A stretch of 64,000 nt of DNA from Candidatus Zixiibacteriota bacterium (GTDB lineage Bacteria; Zixibacteria; MSB-5A5; GN15; JAAZOE01). The DNA lies in assembly GCA_023138975.1 (NCBI GenBank), contig JAGLON010000033.1:81396-145395 (forward strand), in the 5' to 3' direction. Position 1 is the first letter of the stretch. Every line of letters starts with the position of its first letter. A program made the translations under genes and the position numbers. Positions 53,226 through 61,871 of the stretch are shown one piece after another. The notes under the pieces were generated by a model, which saw only the letters and a program-made list of their open reading frames with translations, did no database searches and was not told the DNA's origin.

Positions 53226-55667
53226 GTGGCTGGTAATAATCTTGAAGAACACATTCGTTGTCGGTATTGTGGTGCACCATTGAGATTCCCAAGAACTAAT
53301 GAGCAATTAACAATTACTTGTCCGCGATGCGATTCCGTTTTTTTTCACAATGTGCCAAAGGAGTCTCGATTGGACCGGAAAAAGATGATCTGGGGAAGTT
53401 TAATTATCGCAGTTGTAATTGCATCGGTTTGGTCGGGCCAAAGCAATCAACAGTGGAAACCAAATTCAACCTATGAAAGTTGGGTAACAATTTCCTATAG
53501 TGGATTAATTGATAGAGAAACACTTACACATAACGGAGAAACTGTTGGGGCTATTATATCACAGATTCCACATTATGAAGATGAATACAAAGGCTTAGTT
53601 CAACCATATCTGGAGCCCTTTTCTATTTTATGTCATGATGTCATACTCTCAATAAATGGTCCTGATACCCTACCCTTAATAAACATTTTGAACCATTATC
53701 CAATTGGTTCAGCCCAACCGGCATGGGTGGCGCTATTCAGAGAAGGGCATTATCAGTTATACTATAATAAAAAAATAATCAGGGTTTTTATTAAGGGCGC
53801 ATATGTGTCACATAGCCTTGAAAGACATCAATCCGTGATTAGGCATGCGATAAGAGATGTTATTAATAGTGAACATACGGCAATTGAAAAAATTGAAATT
53901 TATTCATTCTTAAATGACTATGCGCCAACATCGATTCGTTTAAATACTGAGCCGCTTTCTTTTACACTCGATGAGTTTGATTTGGCACCTCGAAAAAAGT
54001 CCATAGACCTGGAAAGTATTGAAGAGTTCTTGAATGAAGGAGTAATCTTGAAAGCGGTTGAGGTTGATGCTAACAATGACCTTTACTTTTATGGCAGAAA
54101 GGCTGAGAATCAGACCTTGGCAGGTTCTCCTATATCTCTGGCAGACCTTGCCGTGATATACAGATCAATATTTCACTACGGTTACAATTCACCATACATT
54201 AGTTTGGATAAACATGAGGACAATAGATTCGCAAAAGTTAATTTTGGAGGCAATTTAGAGAACACACATGCTGGTCATGTTGTGTTGGAAGCAGATAAGT
54301 TATTTAAGGCTTTAAGCACAGGGCTTGATCCAAATACGCATAAGGTGATAACAAAACAGATAAGACAAAACGTACCGAGCTTTCTTACTGAAGATGAAAG
54401 ATCGCTACAGGAGAGATCTGACTCTAGCCATATGCAGATTCGCTACTGGTTTTATCCCGATTCAATTGGGACGGTTACGGACGGTTCCATTGGGGCTATC
54501 CTGACTCACCAATTTCTTGCAGACGTGGAGCGAATGGACATATCTGCCAGCGTGGGGAATGCTGTTCGAAGCACCATTGAACACCTCAATCGCAATTACG
54601 GCCAGTATGAAAAGGCATTTATGGCTTTCCGGGAGCTAAGTACTGTCGGCAGAATAATGTCCCTTATCAACTGGTTAAAGGGAATGGAAATGGATACCAG
54701 AATTGAGTTGGATGAATTACTTTCGGTGGAAATACCTGCGTTTACGACACAGAAGAAAACTAAGAAAATGCTGGCGGTAACAGCAATAGCATATCCCGAA
54801 TACTCCAGTCTTACAACTCGAAATGTGCGAGAATATTCAAAAAGTTATTACATATCTAATCTGTTGGATAAGTATGACCCTAAGAGTACGGACAGTATAT
54901 TCCTTAAGGCTGCAAGTGCTTATTACGAAGGACTAGACGCAAATGACCTAACGCCATCACGATACCGAGAGTTACAGTCTCAGGTCGAGTATTACACTAA
55001 GCTGATTACTGCCCACGAGCTTAAGATGATATCCCTTGATGGACAAATTAAGACCAGTGAACGGACCCTCAATAATAATAACTATAGTGCAATAAATCGA
55101 CATAATGAGTTGGTAGATGAATACAATAGCCAACTGCAAATACAGGACGATAATATTAATAAGTGTAATTCGACGATTGACGAATTAAATAATATGAATA
55201 TAATGTTAAACTGTATAACATCAATAGGCGGCGGGATAAGTCTTCGCCCCAATAAGTTCAAGCAAATTGCTCACTCCAAAAACGCACCCAAGATCAGAGA
55301 AATTACTTCTCTGAAGAGTAAAATACGTTCTGTGGGTAAAATCGCAAAATCTGGCAACTGGATTAGAAGTAACGCAGGTAAAGGTGGAGCTAAACTGAAT
55401 TCTTTATCTGTCAGAGAATGGAGCCTATCTAAATCCGCCAATGGTTCAATAGAGCACGATTATGTATCGGGTAAGAGTAATTGGCTAACTGTATCAGTTT
55501 CCCAAGAAGGAGGAGGATGGCGATCTGAGATAAATGTCAATGGTTTCAATGATATTGTTGAATATTCTGAAGGAAGAAACTCGCTTCAAGTGACACACAG
55601 TAGTTTAAAAGTTTCAGGGCTGGGAAGTATTTCCGCGGATGGAAAAAGGATCGTGTTTAGCCAGTAA
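53226..55667 (+). CDS. Zinc-ribbon, single-TM protein with large C-terminal region (unknown function)
   Basis: 813 residues from GTG 53226, with GGGGAGGA at 53211-53218; a TTG at 53223 is also possible. The N-terminus is a zinc ribbon with Cys12, Cys15, Cys32 and Cys35 (C-x2-C ... C-x2-C). One membrane helix lies at ~54-69. The rest, presumably extracytoplasmic, includes a compact, conserved-looking stretch ('LADLAVIYRSIFHYGYNSPY' and 'FGGNLENTHAGHVVLEADKL'). A coiled coil (~580-660, asparagine-rich) and a beta-rich tail follow. I could not assign a family, and no catalytic motif is evident. It is the partner gene of the secreted repeat protein in a two-gene island. Confidence 0.65.
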   Translation: MAGNNLEEHIRCRYCGAPLRFPRTNEQLTITCPRCDSVFFHNVPKESRLDRKKMIWGSLIIAVVIASVWSGQSNQQWKPNSTYESWVTISYSGLIDRETLTHNGETVGAIISQIPHYEDEYKGLVQPYLEPFSILCHDVILSINGPDTLPLINILNHYPIGSAQPAWVALFREGHYQLYYNKKIIRVFIKGAYVSHSLERHQSVIRHAIRDVINSEHTAIEKIEIYSFLNDYAPTSIRLNTEPLSFTLDEFDLAPRKKSIDLESIEEFLNEGVILKAVEVDANNDLYFYGRKAENQTLAGSPISLADLAVIYRSIFHYGYNSPYISLDKHEDNRFAKVNFGGNLENTHAGHVVLEADKLFKALSTGLDPNTHKVITKQIRQNVPSFLTEDERSLQERSDSSHMQIRYWFYPDSIGTVTDGSIGAILTHQFLADVERMDISASVGNAVRSTIEHLNRNYGQYEKAFMAFRELSTVGRIMSLINWLKGMEMDTRIELDELLSVEIPAFTTQKKTKKMLAVTAIAYPEYSSLTTRNVREYSKSYYISNLLDKYDPKSTDSIFLKAASAYYEGLDANDLTPSRYRELQSQVEYYTKLITAHELKMISLDGQIKTSERTLNNNNYSAINRHNELVDEYNSQLQIQDDNINKCNSTIDELNNMNIMLNCITSIGGGISLRPNKFKQIAHSKNAPKIREITSLKSKIRSVGKIAKSGNWIRSNAGKGGAKLNSLSVREWSLSKSANGSIEHDYVSGKSNWLTVSVSQEGGGWRSEINVNGFNDIVEYSEGRNSLQVTHSSLKVSGLGSISADGKRIVFSQ

Positions 55668-55704
55668 GGATATGATGAATTAATAGGCGTCAAGACCGCA
55701 GGCA

Positions 55705-55799
55705 ATAGTGCCCACGCAGTGGGTAGGTTTTTGACATGTACTTATCGTGCTTCGCACGAATGTCAGGAGCACGGGCTATAGTGCCCACATAGTGGGTAG
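55705..55799. repeat. Two copies of a GTGCCCAC/GTGGG hairpin repeat
   Basis: Both copies read ATAGTGCCCAC, three variable bases, then a GTGGGTAG arm; each is itself an inverted repeat (CCCAC/GTGGG). They lie ~72 bp apart on either side of a small hairpin. Confidence 0.55.
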
Positions 55800-55899
55800 C
55801 TCCTGACCTACTCAAAGAGATTACTTTGCTTTCGGGATTGGCTTTTAATTCCTTCCTCATGTGTGATACTCCCGCAGTACAAATTCCCACAAAAATCTA

Positions 55900-55928
55900 T
55901 TGCTATGGATATAACCGGCTCGTATATT
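55900..55928 (+). promoter_or_regulatory. Promoter of etfA
   Basis: TTGCTA, 17 bp, TATATT. The leader of ~100 nt carries a small inverted repeat ATGCA-TATC-TGCAT (55956-55969). Confidence 0.5.
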
Positions 55929-56038
55929 CCTTAAATTGTATAAGTGTATATGTTTATGCATATCTGCATAGTATGACAAAAATAAGCCGCCCCGAGCGGT
56001 GTTGAAAATATATTGCAAGAAAGGAAACCTGAAGCACT

Positions 56039-56998
56039 ATGAAGATTCTGACTATTGCCGACCAAAAAGTAAATGTCCTATCCAACGTCAGCTTTGAAGC
56101 TATCGGAGCCGCCAAATCTCTCGGCGGTGAAGTCTGCACCGCTCTGCTGTGCGGAGAAGCCGGAGAAATGGCTAATCAGCTTTCGGCCAAAGGCAGCAAA
56201 GTTTTTGTTTTTGCTCATGCCGAACTGACCAATTTCAATGACGAAGCCTATGCCAGTATTATTAAAACTCTTATAGACCGGGAAAAACCGGATGTTGTCA
56301 TCGGGAGCGCGACCTTTTACGGCAAGGCTCTCATGGCTCGCCTCGCGGCGTTGTGCGGCGGCGGATTGGCCTCAGACTGTACCGGATTGTCTCTTGAAGG
56401 TGATGCCGTGACGGCTCTGCGACCAGCCTATGGCGGAAATGTTTTTTATACGATTCAGAATAATGCCTCGACCTCATTCTTCGTAACAGTTCGCCCCAAA
56501 GCTCTCCCGGAAGCAGGAGACGATGGTGGCGGAGAAGTTATCACCGAGACGGTTGACGAGGCGATGCTAAATACAAAAGCTAAAGTTAAGGAACGGGTTG
56601 CCGGCTCGGGCGGTAAGGTTAGTCTGACCGAGGCCGATATCGTGGTTGCTGCCGGTCGTGGAATTCGCGGAGCTGAAAACGTTGGCATGATTGAAGAAAT
56701 GGCTGATTCGATGGGAGCCGCTTTTGGTGCGTCCCGGGCGATTGTTGATGCCGGGTGGACCGAATATTCTAATCAGGTTGGCCAGACCGGTAAGACGGTT
56801 AATCCCAAGCTTTATATTGCCATCGGAATTTCGGGAGCGGTTCAGCACATAGTCGGCATGCGCGCATCAAAGACCATTGTCGCCGTCAACCGTGATAAGG
56901 ATGCTCCGATTTTCAGCATCGCCAATTATGGCATTGTGGGTGATTTATTCGAAATCGTTCCGGCTCTGACGAAAAAATTCAAAGAGGTTATGCAGTAA
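56039..56998 (+). CDS. etfA: Electron transfer flavoprotein alpha subunit (no etfB adjacent)
   Basis: 319 residues. The C-terminal FAD domain is typical: 'VAAGRGIRGAENVGMIEEMA', 'VDAGWTEYSNQVGQTGKTVN', 'LYIAIGISGAVQHIVGM' and 'NYGIVGDLFEIVPAL'. EtfA with EtfB passes electrons from acyl-CoA and other dehydrogenases to the quinone pool. EtfB is usually encoded just upstream, but here that place is taken by the accessory island and dusB, so etfB must be elsewhere. It has its own promoter and AAAGGA site. Confidence 0.93.
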   Translation: MKILTIADQKVNVLSNVSFEAIGAAKSLGGEVCTALLCGEAGEMANQLSAKGSKVFVFAHAELTNFNDEAYASIIKTLIDREKPDVVIGSATFYGKALMARLAALCGGGLASDCTGLSLEGDAVTALRPAYGGNVFYTIQNNASTSFFVTVRPKALPEAGDDGGGEVITETVDEAMLNTKAKVKERVAGSGGKVSLTEADIVVAAGRGIRGAENVGMIEEMADSMGAAFGASRAIVDAGWTEYSNQVGQTGKTVNPKLYIAIGISGAVQHIVGMRASKTIVAVNRDKDAPIFSIANYGIVGDLFEIVPALTKKFKEVMQ

Positions 56999-57051
56999 GC
57001 TAAACAGAATTTAGTATGACCCCGTCTTTGGACTGTTGAAAAAGGGTTGTT

Positions 57052-57174
57052 CTGTCAGGTCTTGCGGCCGCCTTTGGCGGACGTGTGACCAGACAGTCCT
57101 ACATACAATGCGTTAGTCACCAATTAGGATCGTTGGGGTCACACTCCCGTAAAACGGGACCAAGACCCCCAACG
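57052..57174. repeat. Two large hairpins downstream of etfA
   Basis: The first (57052-57096) pairs CTGTCAGGTC with GACCAGACAG and has an inner GCCGCC/GGCGG stem. The second (57131-57174) pairs CGTTGGGGTC with GACCCCCAACG and has an inner CCCGT-AAA-ACGGG stem. They look like interspersed palindromic repeats rather than terminators, since no T-run follows either. Confidence 0.5.
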
Positions 57175-57246
57175 GAACGGGAAGCGCAGTATTTTTCAGC
57201 AAGTCTTTTTCAGGCGGGGTTTTTATTTGCTTAAGTTGTTGTTGGG

Positions 57247-58170
57247 ATGAAAATGAAGAAAATTGCCTCAGTCGATATCGGAACTAACTCAGTACTCTAT
57301 TCGCTTTTTGACGTTACCGGTAAAAACAGGCTAACCGAAACCCATTTTGAACGGCATTCGCCGAGAATCGGCAGTAATATGACCGGTTCAAAGAAGCCTC
57401 GAATTACCGAGACCAACTATCAAACTCTCCTGAAAATTATCCGGCGTATTGTAAAACATGCTGATAAAAATCAAGCCGAGGCGGTTTTGATTGGCGCGAC
57501 AAATCCATTTCGAATTGCTCAAAACGGGACTCAAATCAAAAAGTCTCTGGAATGGGAAATAGGTGTCCCGGTCAATATCCTGACTCCCAAACAGGAAGCA
57601 GAGATGTCCTTTCTGGGAGCGATCGGGCCTTTGGCGGATAATAAAACTTCGATGATAATTGATTTGGGCGGAGGTTCAACTGAGTTTGTCGCTTATCGAG
57701 GAAAACAAAGAACGGTATTTAAATCTATACCTGAAGGGGCCGTGAGTTTAACCGAGAAGTTTGATACTCGTTTAGAAGCTGACAAAAAGCGGTTTTCAGA
57801 GTATGAGGCATCTTTGAAGGGATACAATCGGAGTCTTGCCGGTATAAAGAGGCATGTCGATGGCAAAATAGTTTTAGTCGGCGGGACTTCATCAGCTTTG
57901 GCGTGGCTATTGGATAATTCTTTTCATCTGAAAGCAAAAGGAACTGATATTTCCTTGAAAGAACTGACATTTCTGGTAAACATGATTTCAGGGTTGAATC
58001 TGACCTGTCGGCGGCAGTTATTGTCAATTGATAAAAAACGGGCAGAAATCATTTTTGCTGGAGCTTTTTGGCTCCTTTATTTGTTTAATAGATTAGATAT
58101 CAAAAAGGTTCAGGCAAGTCCGCGCGGGTTGCGTCATGGAATGGCGTTGGAATTTTTGGAAGGAATGTAA
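57247..58170 (+). CDS. Ppx/GppA phosphatase family protein
   Basis: 307 residues, the short form of the family. The ASKHA-fold motifs 'SVDIGTNSVLYSLF' and 'IIDLGGGSTEFVAY' are present, as is 'KIVLVGGTSSALAWL'. Members hydrolyse polyphosphate or (p)ppGpp; the short form cannot be assigned to either from sequence alone. A C-terminal HD domain is absent. Confidence 0.88.
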   Translation: MKMKKIASVDIGTNSVLYSLFDVTGKNRLTETHFERHSPRIGSNMTGSKKPRITETNYQTLLKIIRRIVKHADKNQAEAVLIGATNPFRIAQNGTQIKKSLEWEIGVPVNILTPKQEAEMSFLGAIGPLADNKTSMIIDLGGGSTEFVAYRGKQRTVFKSIPEGAVSLTEKFDTRLEADKKRFSEYEASLKGYNRSLAGIKRHVDGKIVLVGGTSSALAWLLDNSFHLKAKGTDISLKELTFLVNMISGLNLTCRRQLLSIDKKRAEIIFAGAFWLLYLFNRLDIKKVQASPRGLRHGMALEFLEGM

Positions 58171-58180
58171 CGGTCACTGC

Positions 58181-58208
58181 TTGACTTTACCGGTTAATTG
58201 AGTAGATT
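58181..58208 (+). promoter_or_regulatory. Promoter upstream of the beta-propeller gene
   Basis: TTGACT (58181-58186), 16 bp, TAGATT (58203-58208), just after the Ppx/GppA stop. Confidence 0.45.
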
Positions 58209-58286
58209 GCCTGACCACAGGAGGAGCCTATAGCAACCTGTTAACGTGTTTGGTTTTATTGAAAAAGAAGATAAATTATTGGCTGG

Positions 58287-58326
58287 CCGCAGTTCCGCCT
58301 CACGGATGGAGTGTGCGGTATTTTTT
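58287..58326 (+). terminator. Terminator-like hairpin in the propeller-gene leader
   Basis: CCGCA (58287-58291) pairs with TGCGG (58314-58318), followed by TATTTTTTAT, 24 bp before the chosen start codon. It could be an attenuator. Confidence 0.4.
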
Positions 58327-58349
58327 ATATTAAAAGGATGGATACGTAT

Positions 58350-60866
58350 ATGACCGGAAAAAGAATTTTCTGGATTCTTCCTATAATGCTCCTTTTCCTA
58401 TCAGGTTTCGGATACTCTGATATGATGTATTCCGCAGATGAGCCTGATACCGGTCTAAAGGGGAATTCATTTGTTGATATCGTTTTCCATGATGGTATCA
58501 TCTGGTTGGCCAGCGGAAGAGGGTTGAGTTATACCGACGATTTTGGGCAAACCTGGTATACTCATAATAAAACAACCGGACTGAACTCGGATGACCCCTC
58601 AGCAATATTTGGCCGCGGTCAGCAGTTTTGGGTCGCCGGAACGCATACAGAGTTGTATGGCGGGATTAATTATCCGTTTGGAGACGGTATTGATCTCACG
58701 TTTGACGGCGGTGCGAACTGGGAGTATCTTGATCCACTTGAAACGGCAAACTTCGGACAGCTTGTCTATGATATCGCAGGAAATAGCCAGAGTGTCTATG
58801 CGGCATGTTTTCACGGCGGATTAATCGTAACACATAATAATGGCCAAACCTGGTCGCATATGTTTTACTCACCGGCCGACTCAAGCGACTGGACAGCCGA
58901 TAACTGGGTCAACCTGGCTTCCGGTAGGTACTATTCCTGTGCCGTAGATAGCTTTCACGCTGATTCACTATTTGTTTACGGTGGTGCGGCGCGAGGAGTA
59001 AATAAATTTATCTATATCCCGCGCAGAGTAAAAATGGGGGGAAACAACGTCACCGCCATTGACGGAGATGAATACCTGTATATTGCTCACGAAAATGGAA
59101 TATCGCAGGCTGATTCGGCCCTGACAAAGTTCTACACCGCGAGTTATCAAAATGGCTTGCCGGTTAATGGCTGGACCAGAAAGATTATTAATTTCGGCGG
59201 GAAAATATTGGCGGGTCTGGCGGATAAAACCGACAGCTCCGGTCTGGGATTGTATACTGTCGCCGATGCCGGCGCCGAATGGACGGTGATGGCAGAGTCC
59301 ACTACCGGACCCTCGGATCTTTGGACAAAAACGATGACGACTGTCTTTGAAGGACCCGGAGCCGGATTGTATGACTTTAAGATTCTAAATGATTCAGTAC
59401 TTTATGCAGCAGTAGGAGACAGCGGAATATATCAGTCTCTTGATTCCGGCGTAACCTGGCAGAGATTCTATATTGACTCAACAGATATGAGCCAACTATC
59501 TCTTAGAAATCAGGTTCTGTCGGTTGACGCAACCGCAGACAGCCTGTATCTGGGAACTCGCGCTGGATTGATTAAGGCGGCCTATAGTCAGCCGTTTGCG
59601 ATAGATTTTGATACGTTGATCACTTTTCCCGAAGATGATTCAACCGGTTCCATGGTTACCCATGTTCGCCATTTTGAGGGCGACACGGTCTTTACCTGGG
59701 TAGCCGTCGCGCCGCATCCGGACTCGACTGGCGGTAATTATGCGGCAATTCAACTTATTAGCTCTCCTATTCTCAATAATCCGCCTCTTGTTATCTGGGC
59801 AATTTATAGTACGCCTCCAACGATTATCAATGACATTTTAGTAATCGATTCATTTACTACGGCATTTGCAACGACGAGCGGATTATTTGGAAACCGTAAC
59901 CGCAACATACCGGTGATGACAACTTTTGCCTATTCACCAAATGATAGCGTAAGCGGATTGACTCTGGCGAACTATCGTTTTAATACCGTTAATAGCATTA
60001 ACGGAAGCATATTTGCCGGCTCTGGCGGAGGATTTGGTAAAAGGCTTAATGATGAAAACTTTAAGGTTGTTCGAGCCAATACAAATCATCTGACTCATGA
60101 TTTAGCCATACCGCATACTTTTCAGAATTCGGGTCTTCCCGGTGACTGGGTTATTGCTCTGGAAATGCAGGAAACGAGCAATGATACGCTTTTATGGGCA
60201 GCTTGCCGAAATGTTATCGATACGATCCCACAATCTAACGCCGTCGGGTACAGCCGTGATTTTGGCGCATCATGGACAAAAGTGTTAAACGGTGAAATGG
60301 TCTGGAATTTTGCCTTTGATGATAACGGCGGGGCCTATGCCGCGGCCTCAAACGGTTTGTTTTACTCGGCCGGTTCTCCTGATACGTGGGAGCGGGCGCA
60401 GATAATTGACCAGAATACAATGGATACGGTTTGGGCCGAAACCGAAGTGTACTCAGTTGAGGTCGTAGATTCAATACTATGGGTCGGGACAAGCTTCGGG
60501 TTAGCATTCCGGCCGCTTGATAATCTGTCCGACTGGAGTATTATTCGTGTCTTCAAAGAAACCGATTCTATCGATGATATATATGCCGCTCCGGTTCCGT
60601 TTTCGCCGCTGGCACCAAATGGGCGTTTGACCCTTCATTATCGAGTAGAAGAGACTGCTGATATTACTATTGAGGTGTATGATTTTGCGATGAATCTGGT
60701 TAAGACCGTAGTCGTTAATAAATACCGGCCCGGCGGCGAAGATTATTTCGAGTCTTGGGATGGTTATAATGAAGATGGCGATGTTGTTGCGACCGGAATG
60801 TACTTTTTCAAAATTACATATTCAACCGGACCGGTACGCTGGGGTCGGTTGGCAATAATACCATAA
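58350..60866 (+). CDS. Exported beta-propeller protein with FlgD-like C-terminal domain
   Basis: 838 residues from ATG 58350 with a signal peptide ending near 'SGFGYS'. The body has repeated blades with a BNR/sialidase-like look ('YTDDFGQTWYTHN', 'TFDGGANWEYL', 'VTHNNGQTWSHM', 'SLDSGVTWQRF', 'SRDFGASWTKV'), the Asp-box S-x-D-x-G-x-x-W pattern. The last ~90 residues, opening 'YAAPVPFSPLAPNGRLTLHY' and ending 'VRWGRLAIIP', are a FlgD-like Ig domain. No enzymatic residues could be assigned, so sialidase activity is not claimed. Two PorV/PorQ-like genes follow at 12 and 18 bp, suggesting one surface-assembly operon. Confidence 0.82.
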   Translation: MTGKRIFWILPIMLLFLSGFGYSDMMYSADEPDTGLKGNSFVDIVFHDGIIWLASGRGLSYTDDFGQTWYTHNKTTGLNSDDPSAIFGRGQQFWVAGTHTELYGGINYPFGDGIDLTFDGGANWEYLDPLETANFGQLVYDIAGNSQSVYAACFHGGLIVTHNNGQTWSHMFYSPADSSDWTADNWVNLASGRYYSCAVDSFHADSLFVYGGAARGVNKFIYIPRRVKMGGNNVTAIDGDEYLYIAHENGISQADSALTKFYTASYQNGLPVNGWTRKIINFGGKILAGLADKTDSSGLGLYTVADAGAEWTVMAESTTGPSDLWTKTMTTVFEGPGAGLYDFKILNDSVLYAAVGDSGIYQSLDSGVTWQRFYIDSTDMSQLSLRNQVLSVDATADSLYLGTRAGLIKAAYSQPFAIDFDTLITFPEDDSTGSMVTHVRHFEGDTVFTWVAVAPHPDSTGGNYAAIQLISSPILNNPPLVIWAIYSTPPTIINDILVIDSFTTAFATTSGLFGNRNRNIPVMTTFAYSPNDSVSGLTLANYRFNTVNSINGSIFAGSGGGFGKRLNDENFKVVRANTNHLTHDLAIPHTFQNSGLPGDWVIALEMQETSNDTLLWAACRNVIDTIPQSNAVGYSRDFGASWTKVLNGEMVWNFAFDDNGGAYAAASNGLFYSAGSPDTWERAQIIDQNTMDTVWAETEVYSVEVVDSILWVGTSFGLAFRPLDNLSDWSIIRVFKETDSIDDIYAAPVPFSPLAPNGRLTLHYRVEETADITIEVYDFAMNLVKTVVVNKYRPGGEDYFESWDGYNEDGDVVATGMYFFKITYSTGPVRWGRLAIIP

Positions 60867-60878
60867 TCGGAGGCGGAA

Positions 60879-61853
60879 ATGAAAAAAGCATTTGTTATTA
60901 TTTTGACAATAGGTCTTTTGCTCCCGCTTTCGGTTCAGGCGGGAACGGATGGGAGTGGAGGACAAGCGGGAAACTTCCGTGAACTTAAGCTGGGTGGTCG
61001 GGCTTCGGCTCTGGGCGGAGCTTTCACGGCCATGGCCGAAGGAGGCATGGGGTTTTTATATAACTCAGCCGGCTCGGCTCAATCGCGCAAACATTACGCT
61101 TCGTTTTCGTATCGGGCGTTAAAGCTTGATCGTAGGATTGGGTTTGCGTCGTTTACGATGCCAGCCAAAGAGCAAGCTTCTCTGAGTCTGTTCTGGCTGC
61201 ACGCAGGAACCTCGCCGCTTGAGTCCAGGGATAGACAGGGGTTTATTATCGACGGTGAGGATATCAGCTATTCCGAGAATATGTTTGGTATTAATTTCTC
61301 AAAAAAGTTCGCAAATACACTTCTAATCGGCGCGAAAGTTTTCTATGCTCAGAATAATATCGCGAATATAAACGCCTATACGGCCGGAGTTGATTTTGGA
61401 GCATTGAGCAGAATTGATTTGAGGAGAACATTTTTGCGGCCGGTTTTTCCTTTGCTTCGATTCGGTGCTACGGTGGAGAATTTAGGCGCCAATTATAAAT
61501 GGACAACAACTAAATACTGGAATACCGTTGGCCGGTCTCAAGGTGCAACTTTTGAGGAATCTTTTCCCATAAAATACCGATTGGGGCTTGCGCTTGAACA
61601 GCCGAATAGGTATGTTCTCGCGGCTGATTTTGAGGTCAGTTCACGATCGATAGTTAAGACTCATCTGGGAGGAGAGTACAGTCTAAATAAGGCATTAGCA
61701 TTGCGCGCCGGTCTGGATGATTCTCATCCGACTTTCGGCGCCGGATTATTTAAACTCATGGGCGATTTCGCGATGAAGATAGATATTGCTTATTTGATGG
61801 ATAAGGCCGGTGAAGGTGATGATGTCCTAATTTCATTTGACATTGTATTCTAA
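60879..61853 (+). CDS. PorV/PorQ-like outer-membrane protein
   Basis: 324 residues, with a signal peptide ending 'SVQAGTD'. 'FRELKLGGRASALGGAFTAM' and 'AEGGMGFLYNSAGSA' are the PorV/PorQ-family opening, and alternating strands lead to an aromatic C-terminus. GGAGG ribosome site. Part of the propeller operon. Possible carrier of the propeller protein to the cell surface by analogy with PorV; this is inference. Confidence 0.8.
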   Translation: MKKAFVIILTIGLLLPLSVQAGTDGSGGQAGNFRELKLGGRASALGGAFTAMAEGGMGFLYNSAGSAQSRKHYASFSYRALKLDRRIGFASFTMPAKEQASLSLFWLHAGTSPLESRDRQGFIIDGEDISYSENMFGINFSKKFANTLLIGAKVFYAQNNIANINAYTAGVDFGALSRIDLRRTFLRPVFPLLRFGATVENLGANYKWTTTKYWNTVGRSQGATFEESFPIKYRLGLALEQPNRYVLAADFEVSSRSIVKTHLGGEYSLNKALALRAGLDDSHPTFGAGLFKLMGDFAMKIDIAYLMDKAGEGDDVLISFDIVF

Positions 61854-61871
61854 ACAAAGGTGAAGCCTGTT

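Larger units (their letters stand above)
55668..56038. other. Right arm of the island: repeats, hairpin and etfA promoter
   Basis: It contains two copies of ATAGTGCCCAC-N3-GTGGGTAG (55705-55725 and 55777-55799), a TCGTGC-TTC-GCACGA hairpin (55745-55759), and a promoter TTGCTA (55900-55905), 17 bp, TATATT (55923-55928) for etfA. No gene is seen. Confidence 0.5.

Noticed and set aside
58350-60866. Sialidase call for the propeller protein
   Set aside because: Asp-box-like blades occur, but the catalytic Arg triad, Tyr and Asp of sialidases were not found in the expected places.
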